Shown piece by piece: positions 8,455 to 16,600 of a stretch of 32,624 nucleotides of DNA. Under the pieces are notes generated by a model, which searched no databases, was not told where the DNA came from, and saw nothing but the letters and a program-made list of their open reading frames with translations. A program made the translations under genes and the position numbers. This DNA comes from Chitinophagales bacterium (GTDB lineage: Bacteria; Bacteroidota; Bacteroidia; Chitinophagales; S012-47), in the NCBI GenBank assembly GCA_015487695.1, contig WFPF01000080.1, positions 1-32,624 of the forward strand, written 5' to 3'. How positions within the stretch are numbered: position 1 is the stretch's first letter; every line of letters starts with the position of its first letter.

Positions 8455-9102
8455 TTAGACGACTTCGGCAATGATGCCCCAGGCACTCAGAACTCCGCCA
8501 ACACCTGTAATGACATACTGAATACCTATGCACATGACCAAAAAGCCAATTATCCGTGAGATGGAATTGAGACCTGCCACCCCGATCAATTTGAAAAGAC
8601 GGGGAGAAACCACCAGAATAAAGAAAGTGACAAGGCCCAGCAGCACAATGGTCGAAGGAATGATGATAAACTGATACACCTCATTGGCAGCGTAATACAA
8701 TCCTATGAGCAGCGAGATGGACCCCGGGCCTGCCAGAAGGGGTATGGCCAACGGAGTCAAAGAGATATCTTCCTTCTCGCGGGCTTCCTGCCTTACCTTT
8801 TTATCAATGGTCCGGCTTTTTGCAAACTCACCCCTCAAAAGCGAATATCCCGAGATAAAGATGATAATTCCGCCTGCAATGCGCATGGAATCAATGGAGA
8901 TATGGAAGAATCCCAGTATATAAGTCCCCGTAAAGAAGAAGATCAGCAGTATGATAACGAAATACAGGGATGTTCTGAATGCAATATTGATAATCTCCTT
9001 CCGCTCATAGCCCTGGGTGAGCGAAAGAAACACCGGCATGGCACCGAGCGGATCCACCACGGAAAAGAGCGATGCAAATACGGATAGGAAATAAGCCATC
9101 AT
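8455..9102 (-). CDS. MarC-family integral membrane protein
   Basis: A 215-residue protein with six hydrophobic segments. Family features of MarC/UPF0056 proteins are clear: FSVVDPLGAMPVFLSLT near the N-terminus, the MRIAGG motif, PLAIPLLAGPGSI in the loop before segment four, and ISRIIGFLVMCIGIQ near the end. The function of the family is unsettled; some archaeal members are reported to transport neutral amino acids, and the multiple-antibiotic-resistance link of E. coli MarC was not upheld. Start codons at 9102 and 9099 are both possible. A -7 element lies only seven bases upstream of the first. Confidence 0.88.
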   Translation of the reverse strand: MMAYFLSVFASLFSVVDPLGAMPVFLSLTQGYERKEIINIAFRTSLYFVIILLIFFFTGTYILGFFHISIDSMRIAGGIIIFISGYSLLRGEFAKSRTIDKKVRQEAREKEDISLTPLAIPLLAGPGSISLLIGLYYAANEVYQFIIIPSTIVLLGLVTFFILVVSPRLFKLIGVAGLNSISRIIGFLVMCIGIQYVITGVGGVLSAWGIIAEVV

Positions 9103-9109
9103 GACCCGG

Positions 9110-9117
9110 CAAAAATA
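9110..9117 (-). promoter_or_regulatory. -7 promoter element of the MarC-family gene
   Basis: Read on the minus strand, TATTTTTG matches TAnnTTTG, followed by C as often seen. Only seven bases separate it from the first ATG, so a transcript from it would have almost no leader. No -33 TTTG is seen, so the match could be chance. Confidence 0.45.
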
Positions 9118-9124
9118 GAAATTT

Positions 9125-9182
9125 TAAGATTAGCACCCGGAGGATATTACGAGCTGTCTCATCCTGTCCTCCCCTAATCTTA
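9125..9182. repeat. Long imperfect inverted repeat between divergent genes
   Basis: TAAGATTAG (9125-9133) is perfectly complementary to CTAATCTTA (9174-9182), and inside them GGAGGA (9139-9144) pairs with TCCTCC (9167-9172), leaving a 22-base loop. It lies upstream of both the marC and the sigma-factor promoter elements, so it should not be in either transcript. It could be a DNA-level operator or belong to an unannotated small RNA. Confidence 0.6.
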
Positions 9183-9231
9183 GGTCTAAAGCAATTAACT
9201 TTAAGGAAATTGATTTTTTAGGCGGCTTCCT

Positions 9232-9257
9232 GTAACAAAGAAGGAAGGCCCAACGTC
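9232..9257 (+). promoter_or_regulatory. Candidate ECF-type promoter of the sigma operon
   Basis: GTAAC (9232-9236), a 17-base spacer, then CGTC (9254-9257, continuing TTA) has the layout of promoters used by ECF sigma factors (AAC-type -35, CGTC-type -10). It ends 22 bases before the sigma gene's ATG, and no TAnnTTTG element is evident there. This suggests the sigma factor drives its own operon. Confidence 0.6.
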
Positions 9258-9279
9258 TTACCCGCGAACAATCGGAAAT

Positions 9280-9765
9280 ATGACCAGGGAGGAGTACAAC
9301 AGATGTGTGCGTCAATATGCTGATAATGTGTACCGCTTCGTACTGAAAAACATACGTCATGAGGCCGATGCAGAAGACATTGTTCAGAACAGTTTTGAAA
9401 TCCTTTGGAAGAAACACGAGGAAGTAAATTTTGAAAAAGCAAAGTCCTACTTGTTTATGGTTGCCCGCAATAACATGATCGATCAAATAAGAAAAAGAAA
9501 ACGAGCCGGCATTACGGATGATGAGAGCAAGGCCGATCGCATGGTGAAGAACGAATACACCGGAGCCGGTGAAGCATTGGATTATGCACTGAAGCAACTC
9601 CCCGAAAAACAGCGGGAAGCCATCCTCCTCCGAGATTATGAGGGATACTCTTATCAGGAGATCGGTGAAATAACCGGGCTGAGTGAATCACAGGTGAAAG
9701 TCTACATCTTCAGGGCACGCAGGGCCCTGCAAAAAATATTGGTAAATCCGGAGAATGTGTTATGA
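9280..9765 (+). CDS. ECF-type RNA polymerase sigma factor
   Basis: The 161-residue protein has only the two ECF domains. Sigma region 2 (about 8-75) includes ADAEDIVQNSFEILW and YLFMVARNNMIDQIRKRKR, binding core polymerase and the -10 element. Sigma region 4 (about 98-155) has LPEKQREAILLRDYEGYSYQEI and the helix-turn-helix SESQVKVYIFRARRAL. Its last four bases overlap the start of the anti-sigma-like gene (ATGA), a coupling typical of sigma/anti-sigma pairs. A candidate self-recognised promoter lies just upstream. Confidence 0.95.
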   Translation: MTREEYNRCVRQYADNVYRFVLKNIRHEADAEDIVQNSFEILWKKHEEVNFEKAKSYLFMVARNNMIDQIRKRKRAGITDDESKADRMVKNEYTGAGEALDYALKQLPEKQREAILLRDYEGYSYQEIGEITGLSESQVKVYIFRARRALQKILVNPENVL

Positions 9766-10610
9766 ATAGAATCAATAAAAATAACATCGAAGCCTGGCTG
9801 CTCGACTACAGTGAAGGGCAGCTCAATGAACAGGAACTCGCGCTTCTGGAAGCCTTTCTGGAAGAAAATCCGGAATACCGCGAGCTATTGAGCGATTTTG
9901 AGCCGGTCTATCTGCCGGTCGATGAGGACATCGTTTTCTCGAAAAAAGAAGCCCTGCTCAAACCATCTGCCGGTGGCCGTATTCTCCATTTTTCATTCGT
10001 ATTTCCCCGCCTGATGGCAGCCGCTGCCGTCCTGGCTGCCATCGTATTGCTCTGGCCCCAATTCAGGAACAATAAAGAAAGCGTAGAAATCCGTGCTTCC
10101 CTCACTTCACCTGAAATCCATCTCCCGAACACTCCGCACGTTGCAAATGAACAAGGCATAAAGCGCAAAGAAGGAAAGAATAAGAAAAAGGAAAACACAG
10201 TGACTCGCGAGACCGAACGCCTGGCAAGCCGGGAGCAAGTTCAGGAAACGAAAGAAAGTAAAAAAGAAAAGGAACGCGAAGCACCGTTCACGGCAGAGCG
10301 CCTGCAAAAGGATATGAGCGCAAGCATTGCACAAAACCCCGGATACTATCATTACAGCGATATCCCCGGCTGGTACGGCTCAAAGCCCGTGGCCATGAAA
10401 GATGTGCTGCCCGTGCAAAACAGGGAAACAAGCTCGCCCAATTTAATGCAGTCGCTGCTTCGCTCGGAGATGGCACGGGCATTTATACCTGAATCGCTGG
10501 AAGAAAACCTTCCCCAGGCCGAAATACAAAACAAGGAAAGCGGCCCGGTGATTTACCTCAAGGTGCCACCGGCCGGCAAAAAGATCATTGATAAATTCTT
10601 AAACAGATAA
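9762..10610 (+). CDS. Anti-sigma-like single-pass membrane protein
   Basis: The 282-residue product has a cytoplasmic N-terminal part (about 1-82) with the pattern I know from Bacteroidota anti-sigma-like proteins: WLLDYSEGQL, LEAFLEENPEYRELL, and then LPVDEDIVFSKKEALLK. A single membrane helix follows at about 84-100 (MAAAAVLAAIVLLWP). The rest should be periplasmic: first a highly charged Lys/Glu/Arg stretch (about 130-175), then a poorly conserved region ending YLKVPPAGKKIIDKFLNR. No zinc-binding HxxxCxxC motif is present, so it is not a ZAS-type anti-sigma factor. The four-base overlap with the sigma gene supports the role; actual sequestration of the sigma factor is inference. Confidence 0.75.
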   Translation: MNRINKNNIEAWLLDYSEGQLNEQELALLEAFLEENPEYRELLSDFEPVYLPVDEDIVFSKKEALLKPSAGGRILHFSFVFPRLMAAAAVLAAIVLLWPQFRNNKESVEIRASLTSPEIHLPNTPHVANEQGIKRKEGKNKKKENTVTRETERLASREQVQETKESKKEKEREAPFTAERLQKDMSASIAQNPGYYHYSDIPGWYGSKPVAMKDVLPVQNRETSSPNLMQSLLRSEMARAFIPESLEENLPQAEIQNKESGPVIYLKVPPAGKKIIDKFLNR

Positions 10611-10621
10611 ACGCGAGAAAA

Positions 10622-11590
10622 ATGAAAACATATGCTATTACACTCCTGATGCTCATCGGAACAAGCCTGGGAATCAAAGCCCAGACACCGGCAGACAGCA
10701 GCACCAGTGCATCGGACAACAAGACAAATTTCATACAAGAAGAAAATGAAGACAGCACAGTCATACATATAGGTGACATGAAAGTCGTAGTGATTGAAGA
10801 TGACAGCGGGAAAGTAAAAGTGAGTATTAACAGCAATTCCGTTGTTTATGAAATTCTTACGGATAAAGACAATGTGCGCATCGGGGAAAACGGAGAAATT
10901 GAGATTGAAAAGGAGCAAGAGGAAAAAGCCTACAAAGATGAGGACGATGAAGAATGCAGCAGCATGGATAATGTGAAGACACGCTATATGATGCTTGACA
11001 TGGGCATCAATGGCTACCTGAATGAAAACGGGCTCATCGCCCCGTCTACGGCACTGGGAGACCTGGAGCTGGATTACGGAAAATCAATCAACGTGCAATT
11101 GCACCTCTTCAGACAGCGTCTGAATCTGATTCGCCATCATCTCAACCTGATGTACGGACTGACATTGGATTTCAACAATTACCGTTTTTCAAGAGACATC
11201 ACACTGACCCCCAACGCGGGATATGTAACTCCGGTACCCACGGAAGATCCGGCCAAAAAGAGCAAACTGTCCGACACATACCTGAAATTGCCCGTATTGC
11301 TCAACTTTGAAAGCAATCCCCAAAAACTGAAGCGCTCTTTCCACCTCAGTGCCGGAGCCTATGGCGGAGTGCTTATCGCCTCGCATACGAAGGTCAAAAC
11401 CGACACGGAGAAGAAGATCAAAGCCAAAGACGACTTCAACCTCTCCAAGATTCGCTACGGAGTGAGCGGACAGATCGGATACGGATGGTTCAATATCTAC
11501 GCCAATTATGCGTTAAATGGCATGTTTACGGATGGCGAAGGTCCGGCACTCACCCCATTCAGCGTGGGAATCTCCATCATCGGCTTCTAA
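10622..11590 (+). CDS. Outer-membrane beta-barrel protein with acidic N-terminal region
   Basis: A 322-residue protein with a signal peptide (cut after IKAQ). Residues about 40-115 form a beta-rich, very acidic segment (IHIGDMKVVVIEDDSGKV, then a Glu/Asp cluster EKEQEEKAYKDEDDEE). From about 120 a series of amphipathic strands runs to a terminal Phe, as expected for a barrel of the OMP_b-brl_2 type inserted by BAM. It follows the anti-sigma-like gene by 11 bases. Family members often sit behind an ECF/anti-sigma pair in this phylum, as I recall. A sensor or regulated-target role is inference. Confidence 0.8.
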   Translation: MKTYAITLLMLIGTSLGIKAQTPADSSTSASDNKTNFIQEENEDSTVIHIGDMKVVVIEDDSGKVKVSINSNSVVYEILTDKDNVRIGENGEIEIEKEQEEKAYKDEDDEECSSMDNVKTRYMMLDMGINGYLNENGLIAPSTALGDLELDYGKSINVQLHLFRQRLNLIRHHLNLMYGLTLDFNNYRFSRDITLTPNAGYVTPVPTEDPAKKSKLSDTYLKLPVLLNFESNPQKLKRSFHLSAGAYGGVLIASHTKVKTDTEKKIKAKDDFNLSKIRYGVSGQIGYGWFNIYANYALNGMFTDGEGPALTPFSVGISIIGF

Positions 11591-11600
11591 TTAATTGATT

Positions 11601-12212
11601 ATGAAAGGGCATCACAGGAATAAATTTATTTTGACGGCACTGGCAGCAGTGGCCGGGCTGGTCCTGGCCTGTAATCAAGGGGAAAGTCCGGCAATTTCAA
11701 ATACGAAAGCTGTGAAAACCCATCAGCAACCCGAATGCCGGCAAAGGTGTGAGGGACCCGATTATCTGCTTCCGCCATTGCCTCCGGTCATCAAGGAGCC
11801 GGTTTCGGAAGAGCTCTCCTATATCTTCTTTACCGATCACCTCGACCGCCTCTCCGGAGCTTTTCTGCGCGATACCTCGAGAGACGAGCTGCGTCTGGAA
11901 AGGGTGCGAAAGCTCTATGAAGATGGAGCAATTGAAAACTGGGAAGACAAATACAAGGCCGCCTTCATTTTTATTCATGCCGGAGGTCCCTTTGCCCGCA
12001 TTGATACACGAAATTTCTTTATTGCCAGCAGGCTCTTTCACGAAGTAAGTCATGAGAGCAGTGATCCCCTGGTGGCAGCCGAGTCGGCCGAAATGGCCGA
12101 GCGGGCACTCAACAAATATGTGAATGCATCCATCCTTCTCCACCGTCAGGAAGAAGAATTTGCCGAAGATCCCTACCTGCCGCTCGTCCGGATCGAACTC
12201 AACAACAGCTAA
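11601..12212 (+). CDS. Hypothetical lipoprotein of the ECF operon
   Basis: A 203-residue protein with a lipobox Val-Leu-Ala-Cys near residue 24. The first part of the mature chain is Pro-rich; from about 75 it is helical and contains the segment RLERVRKLYEDGAI, then DKYKAAFIFIHAGGP, a pattern reminiscent of DUF6624-like proteins (a loose resemblance, not an assignment). I prefer the ATG at 11601 to the TTG at 11595. It starts 10 bases after the barrel gene, so it is the fourth gene of the operon. No enzyme motif is seen. Confidence 0.75.
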   Translation: MKGHHRNKFILTALAAVAGLVLACNQGESPAISNTKAVKTHQQPECRQRCEGPDYLLPPLPPVIKEPVSEELSYIFFTDHLDRLSGAFLRDTSRDELRLERVRKLYEDGAIENWEDKYKAAFIFIHAGGPFARIDTRNFFIASRLFHEVSHESSDPLVAAESAEMAERALNKYVNASILLHRQEEEFAEDPYLPLVRIELNNS

Positions 12213-12230
12213 GACGTATATTTCGGGTTA

Positions 12231-12259
12231 TTGCATTCCCCCGCTTTGCCTTAATTTCG
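12231..12259 (+). promoter_or_regulatory. Candidate galE promoter
   Basis: TTG (12231-12233), 18 bases, then TAATTTCG (12252-12259) is a -33/-7 pair with one mismatch to TAnnTTTG, 18 bases before the galE start codon. The same TAATTTCGA variant precedes lpdA. Confidence 0.5.
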
Positions 12260-12277
12260 AATGCTAAAATATCCCGG

Positions 12278-13303
12278 ATGAGAATTGCAGTAACAGGAGG
12301 TGCCGGCTTTATCGGTTCGCATACCGTGGTAGCACTGGCAAATGCCGGTCATCACCCCATCATAATAGACGATTTCCGAAACTCGAAGCCCTTTATCGTA
12401 GGGCGTCTTGAAAGCCTTTGCAAAGGGAAACCAAGCTTCCACGAAGCCGATTGCAATGACCGGGACAAAATGGCCGGAATCTTTGAGAAAGAGCAACCCG
12501 AAGGCATCATTCATTTTGCGGCTTACAAGGCTGTGGGCGAGTCGGTCAGGGAACCATTAAAGTATTATCGCAACAATGTGGGCAGCCTTTTGAACGTGCT
12601 TGAGCTGCAAAGGCAATTCGGCATACCCTACTTCGTTTTCTCCTCCTCCTGCACGGTTTACGGAGTGCCCGATGAACTGCCCGTCACCGAGACAAGTCCC
12701 GTAAAAAAAGCCCAGTCGCCCTACGGCTTCACCAAGCAGGTCGGTGAGCAGATATTGTTTGATCTGCAAAAGGCTGCTTCGGAATCTGCAAAAAGTGTAA
12801 TCCTTCGATACTTCAACCCGATCGGTGCCCACCCAAGCGGATTAATCGGAGAGCTGCCGCTTGGCGAACCCGAGAACCTCGTACCCTACATCACACAAAC
12901 GGCTGCGGGCATCCGTGAACAACTGACTATTTTCGGAAAGGATTATGAAACTCCGGATGGAACGGCCATTCGCGATTATATCCACGTCATGGATCTGGCC
13001 GAAGCTCACGTACGGGCCATCGACTGGCTGGCCGAAAAGCGTTCGGAGGCAGGCACCGAGGTATTTAATCTGGGAGCAGGGAGCGGAAGCAGTGTGAAAG
13101 AAGTGGTAGAAACCTTTGAAGATGTCAGCGGGTTGAAACTGAACTACCGCTATGGCCCCCGAAGGCCGGGAGATGTCCCTGCCATATATGCCAATGCCGA
13201 CAAGGCCCTGAAAATACTTGGCTGGGCGGTGCAGCGAAAATTAAGCGATGCATTGAGAGACGCATGGAACTGGCAGCAACAATTGCAAAAACTCCCCGTA
13301 TAA
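12278..13303 (+). CDS. galE: UDP-glucose 4-epimerase
   Basis: GalE interconverts UDP-glucose and UDP-galactose with bound NAD, feeding galactose metabolism and surface polysaccharides. The 341-residue protein has the Rossmann motif TGGAGFIG (6-13), the active-site serines in FSSSCTVYG (121-129), and the catalytic Tyr149/Lys153 pair (SPYGFTK). The loop RYFNPIGAHPSG and the segment GTAIRDYIHVMDLAEAH are typical of true GalE. It sits alone with its own promoter; no other sugar-nucleotide gene is beside it. Confidence 0.95.
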   Translation: MRIAVTGGAGFIGSHTVVALANAGHHPIIIDDFRNSKPFIVGRLESLCKGKPSFHEADCNDRDKMAGIFEKEQPEGIIHFAAYKAVGESVREPLKYYRNNVGSLLNVLELQRQFGIPYFVFSSSCTVYGVPDELPVTETSPVKKAQSPYGFTKQVGEQILFDLQKAASESAKSVILRYFNPIGAHPSGLIGELPLGEPENLVPYITQTAAGIREQLTIFGKDYETPDGTAIRDYIHVMDLAEAHVRAIDWLAEKRSEAGTEVFNLGAGSGSSVKEVVETFEDVSGLKLNYRYGPRRPGDVPAIYANADKALKILGWAVQRKLSDALRDAWNWQQQLQKLPV

Positions 13304-13380
13304 GAATAAGGCACCTTTCTTATATTAAGTTTAATTATTATCAATAATCTGATGCAGTTTGGCTAATTTCAAGACTGACA

Positions 13381-13397
13381 TTCTTTATGATAAAGAA
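13381..13397. repeat. Perfect palindrome before the hybrid kinase gene
   Basis: TTCTTTAT and ATAAAGAA flank a single central G. It lies 29 bases before the kinase ATG and just after a possible -7 element (TAATTTCA, 13364-13371), a position typical for a repressor operator. AT-rich content lowers its significance. Confidence 0.45.
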
Positions 13398-13426
13398 AGA
13401 ACTCCGGCCATATTTGCCCCATAATA

Positions 13427-16400
13427 ATGAAAAGAAGAATTAACCTGATTCGTATCCTGAAAATGTCCCTGCGCTTTTTGATGGGCGGAGCAATAATCTA
13501 TGCCCTGGCATTTTACGGGATGGGTATGCCCTGGGCAGCAGCCACAGCCCTGGCATACAGTGCGGTAATCGGGCTTGCTCTCATTTTTACCAACAAATGG
13601 GACGGAGTGCCCTCATTGATTGCCACACTCATAATTTCCGGCATCTTCAGCACGGTACAGTCCTTCCTGACGGGCCGCGAAGTCATGTGGCCCATCATGT
13701 ATTTTGCCATCTTCTTTGTCATTCTTTTTTTCACTCCCCGCGAGCGAAAGAAGCTGATTGTCCTTGAGTCGGCACTTATGATACCGCTGGCCCTACTTGC
13801 GGTTTATTTTACGCTCTTCCGCGAGCCCTTTTATCATGTCCCTTTTCCCGAGGCAGATTATCTGCTTGTACTCAACGCAGCCTTAACTTTTACCATTATT
13901 GCCAGCGGTGTAATTCTTGGGAAAAAGGCCATGGCCCGCAGTTCACAGAAACTGGATGAGCACAAACGGCTGCTGAAAGCCATTTTTGAGAGCAGCAACG
14001 AACCCAATATCATGATCAGTACAGAGCTGAAGCTAATCAGCTACAACCGGGCAGCATCCGAATTTATCAAAGAGACCTATCACACCGAGCTAAAAAAAGG
14101 CATGTCGCTGTCGGACGTACTGAATGAAGAAGATCAAAAGGGACTGCTTGAAGAAATTGAGGAGTGCAAGGAAGGGAAAGAGGTGCACTTCGAGGTGGCC
14201 ATCGGTGATGCGCCCGCCTCGAAATGGTTTGAAGTGAAACTCCTGCAGGTGCACGACAAGCAGGGCAAACTCTGGGGCATCAACATCCATCTGGTGGACA
14301 TTACAGAGCGAAAGAACTTTCGTGACGAGCTCAGCAATCTTGCGCTGGTGGCAAGTGAAATCAATACAGCCGTTATCATATCGAACAATAAGAACGAGAT
14401 TGAATGGGTCAACAATTACTTTACCAGGCTTTCGGGATACACAGGCGAAGAAGTAATCGGCAAAGACCCTACAATACTTCACGGCCCGGATACTTCAAAA
14501 GAAGAAGTCCAACGTATCAACAAGCTCTTGAAACAAGGAAAACCGCTCCGCTCTGAAATTATCAACTATCGCAAAGACGGACACAGATACTGGATCGACC
14601 TCATTGTGAAACCCATCCTGGATGAGAACGGCAGAGTCATCAAGTTTTTCTCTATTCACAACGATATCACAAAAATAAAAGAGCGTGAATTTGCACTGGA
14701 GCGAAGCGAGCGTCTGCTCAACCGCATGGAAGAGGCAGCCCACCTCGGGGCCTGGGAGCACAACCTCGAAACGGGCGACTTTTTTACGACCAAAGAAATC
14801 AACCGCATCCTGCAATATTCCACGGAGAAAGATCTGACGCTAAATGAAATCCTCAACCGGATTGATACCCGTTCGGATGTGCATGCCCGGGAGCTGATTA
14901 CCCAACTGATGAAAAGCGGTGAATCATTTGACGAAATCGTAGCCATGAACACGGCTTCGATGGACTTGAAGCAAATACGCATCATCGGAAAGGCCAGCAA
15001 GGAAAAAAGCAAAGTCTACGGGGTCTTTCAGGATGTAACGACAAGCATCCGCAGTGAGAACAAACTGCGTGAAAGCAAAGCCCTCATTGAGGCGATCAAT
15101 AAAAACATACAGGATGGTATCTACAGGAGTACCGTCAACAAAGGACTAATTTATGCCAACGAAGCCTTTGCCAAGATCTTTGCCTACGACAGTGTGGAAG
15201 AAGTCGTAAAAGCCGATATCGTTCGCTTTTATCACAATGATGCCGACCGGTCCAAGTTTCTTGCCATGATGGAAAAAGAGGGCGTGGTAAAGAACTTCGA
15301 AGTGCGCCTGAAAAGAAAGAACGGGGAGCTCTTCTGGGGTGAAATCAGTGCGACCATCAGCAAAGACAGCCGGGGTGAAATCTGTATTGACGGTTCGGTT
15401 CGCGACATTACGGCCCTGAAGGAAACCCAACTTGCACTTCTCAAAGCCAAAGAAAAGGCAGAAAAAGCATCGATGGCCAAAGCCGAATTCCTCTCGGTTA
15501 TGTCGCACGAAATTCGCACACCGATGAATGCCGTGATCGGCATGACCGAACTTCTGCTGATGGAGAAGCCACGGGAGGATCAGCTGGATTACCTACAAAC
15601 CCTAAAATTCTCTGCCGGCAATCTTCTTAATATCATCAACGACATTCTGGATTACAGCAAAATCGATGCGGGAAAAGTAGAGTTTGAGGAATTGGAATTC
15701 AGAACTTCGACCTTGTTGAACAGCCTCATACAAAGTATCCGGCCGCGCCTTGCAGGCAAAGACGTGGATCTGAAAATGGAGCTGGACAGCCGGATTCCGG
15801 AAATAATTATTGGTGATCCCACACGTCTGAGCCAGGTCCTGACCAATTTGCTCAGCAATGCGGCCAAGTTTACCGAGAAAGGTCAAATTACCCTCAAGGC
15901 CACACTTGAGAACAAGAAAGATAAAGAAGTTGAGATCCGCTTCAGCGTGCTCGACACAGGTATCGGTATCCCCAAAGCCAAGCAATCTGAAATTTTCAAG
16001 AGTTTTGCCCAGGCCGATGCTTCCATCACGCGCAAATACGGTGGTACGGGACTGGGGCTGGCCATTACCAAGCGCCTGCTCGAACTCCAGGGTTCACAGA
16101 TCCACCTGAAAAGTACACCCCGCAAGGGCTCAGAGTTTTACTTCGTTTTAAAACTCCGTTACAATCCTCTCCAGAACTCCGGTGCCAAAGCGGTTAATGG
16201 AACTAAGGTAGAAATAGAAGCGCAAGATCTGAGCGGCATGCACGTGCTGATTGTGGAAGACAACATCATCAACCTGAAACTGACGGAGCGATTTCTTCAG
16301 AAATGGAATGCCCGCACGGACAGTGCCAAAAACGGACTCGAAGGATTTGAAAAAATCAAAAGAAATCCGGACGCCTACGATGCCGTCCTGATGGACCTTC

Positions 16401-16600
16401 AAATGCCCGTCATGGATGGCTATACGGCCACCGCCCGAATCCGGGAAATCAACACCCGGATTCCCATCCTGGCTCTGACGGCTTCGGCCATGCTCGAAAT
16501 ACAGGAAAGGGTTTATGCCTCGGGCATGAACGACTACATCACCAAGCCCATCAACCCGCAGGAGCTCAACGTGAAGCTTTCGAAATACAGGAAAGGCTAA
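13427..16600 (+). CDS. Membrane hybrid histidine kinase with four PAS domains
   Basis: A 1057-residue two-component sensor. The N-terminal 175 residues contain about six membrane helices. Four PAS-like domains follow (about 180-290, 300-415, 425-545, 550-665), then HisKA with phosphoacceptor His694 (SHEIRTPMN), an HATPase domain (N-box NLLSNAAKF, DTGIGIP, GGTGLGLAI), and a C-terminal receiver domain with phosphoacceptor Asp990 (VLMDLQMPVMDG) and the conserved TxxxK-type end (YITKP). The second PAS resembles LOV domains but has GKDPTIL where LOV has GRNCRFL, so the flavin-binding Cys is Pro348. No DNA-binding output domain is present and no separate response regulator is nearby, so signal output must go through a phosphotransfer partner elsewhere. 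Its stop codon overlaps that of the convergent gene. Confidence 0.93.
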   Translation: MKRRINLIRILKMSLRFLMGGAIIYALAFYGMGMPWAAATALAYSAVIGLALIFTNKWDGVPSLIATLIISGIFSTVQSFLTGREVMWPIMYFAIFFVILFFTPRERKKLIVLESALMIPLALLAVYFTLFREPFYHVPFPEADYLLVLNAALTFTIIASGVILGKKAMARSSQKLDEHKRLLKAIFESSNEPNIMISTELKLISYNRAASEFIKETYHTELKKGMSLSDVLNEEDQKGLLEEIEECKEGKEVHFEVAIGDAPASKWFEVKLLQVHDKQGKLWGINIHLVDITERKNFRDELSNLALVASEINTAVIISNNKNEIEWVNNYFTRLSGYTGEEVIGKDPTILHGPDTSKEEVQRINKLLKQGKPLRSEIINYRKDGHRYWIDLIVKPILDENGRVIKFFSIHNDITKIKEREFALERSERLLNRMEEAAHLGAWEHNLETGDFFTTKEINRILQYSTEKDLTLNEILNRIDTRSDVHARELITQLMKSGESFDEIVAMNTASMDLKQIRIIGKASKEKSKVYGVFQDVTTSIRSENKLRESKALIEAINKNIQDGIYRSTVNKGLIYANEAFAKIFAYDSVEEVVKADIVRFYHNDADRSKFLAMMEKEGVVKNFEVRLKRKNGELFWGEISATISKDSRGEICIDGSVRDITALKETQLALLKAKEKAEKASMAKAEFLSVMSHEIRTPMNAVIGMTELLLMEKPREDQLDYLQTLKFSAGNLLNIINDILDYSKIDAGKVEFEELEFRTSTLLNSLIQSIRPRLAGKDVDLKMELDSRIPEIIIGDPTRLSQVLTNLLSNAAKFTEKGQITLKATLENKKDKEVEIRFSVLDTGIGIPKAKQSEIFKSFAQADASITRKYGGTGLGLAITKRLLELQGSQIHLKSTPRKGSEFYFVLKLRYNPLQNSGAKAVNGTKVEIEAQDLSGMHVLIVEDNIINLKLTERFLQKWNARTDSAKNGLEGFEKIKRNPDAYDAVLMDLQMPVMDGYTATARIREINTRIPILALTASAMLEIQERVYASGMNDYITKPINPQELNVKLSKYRKG

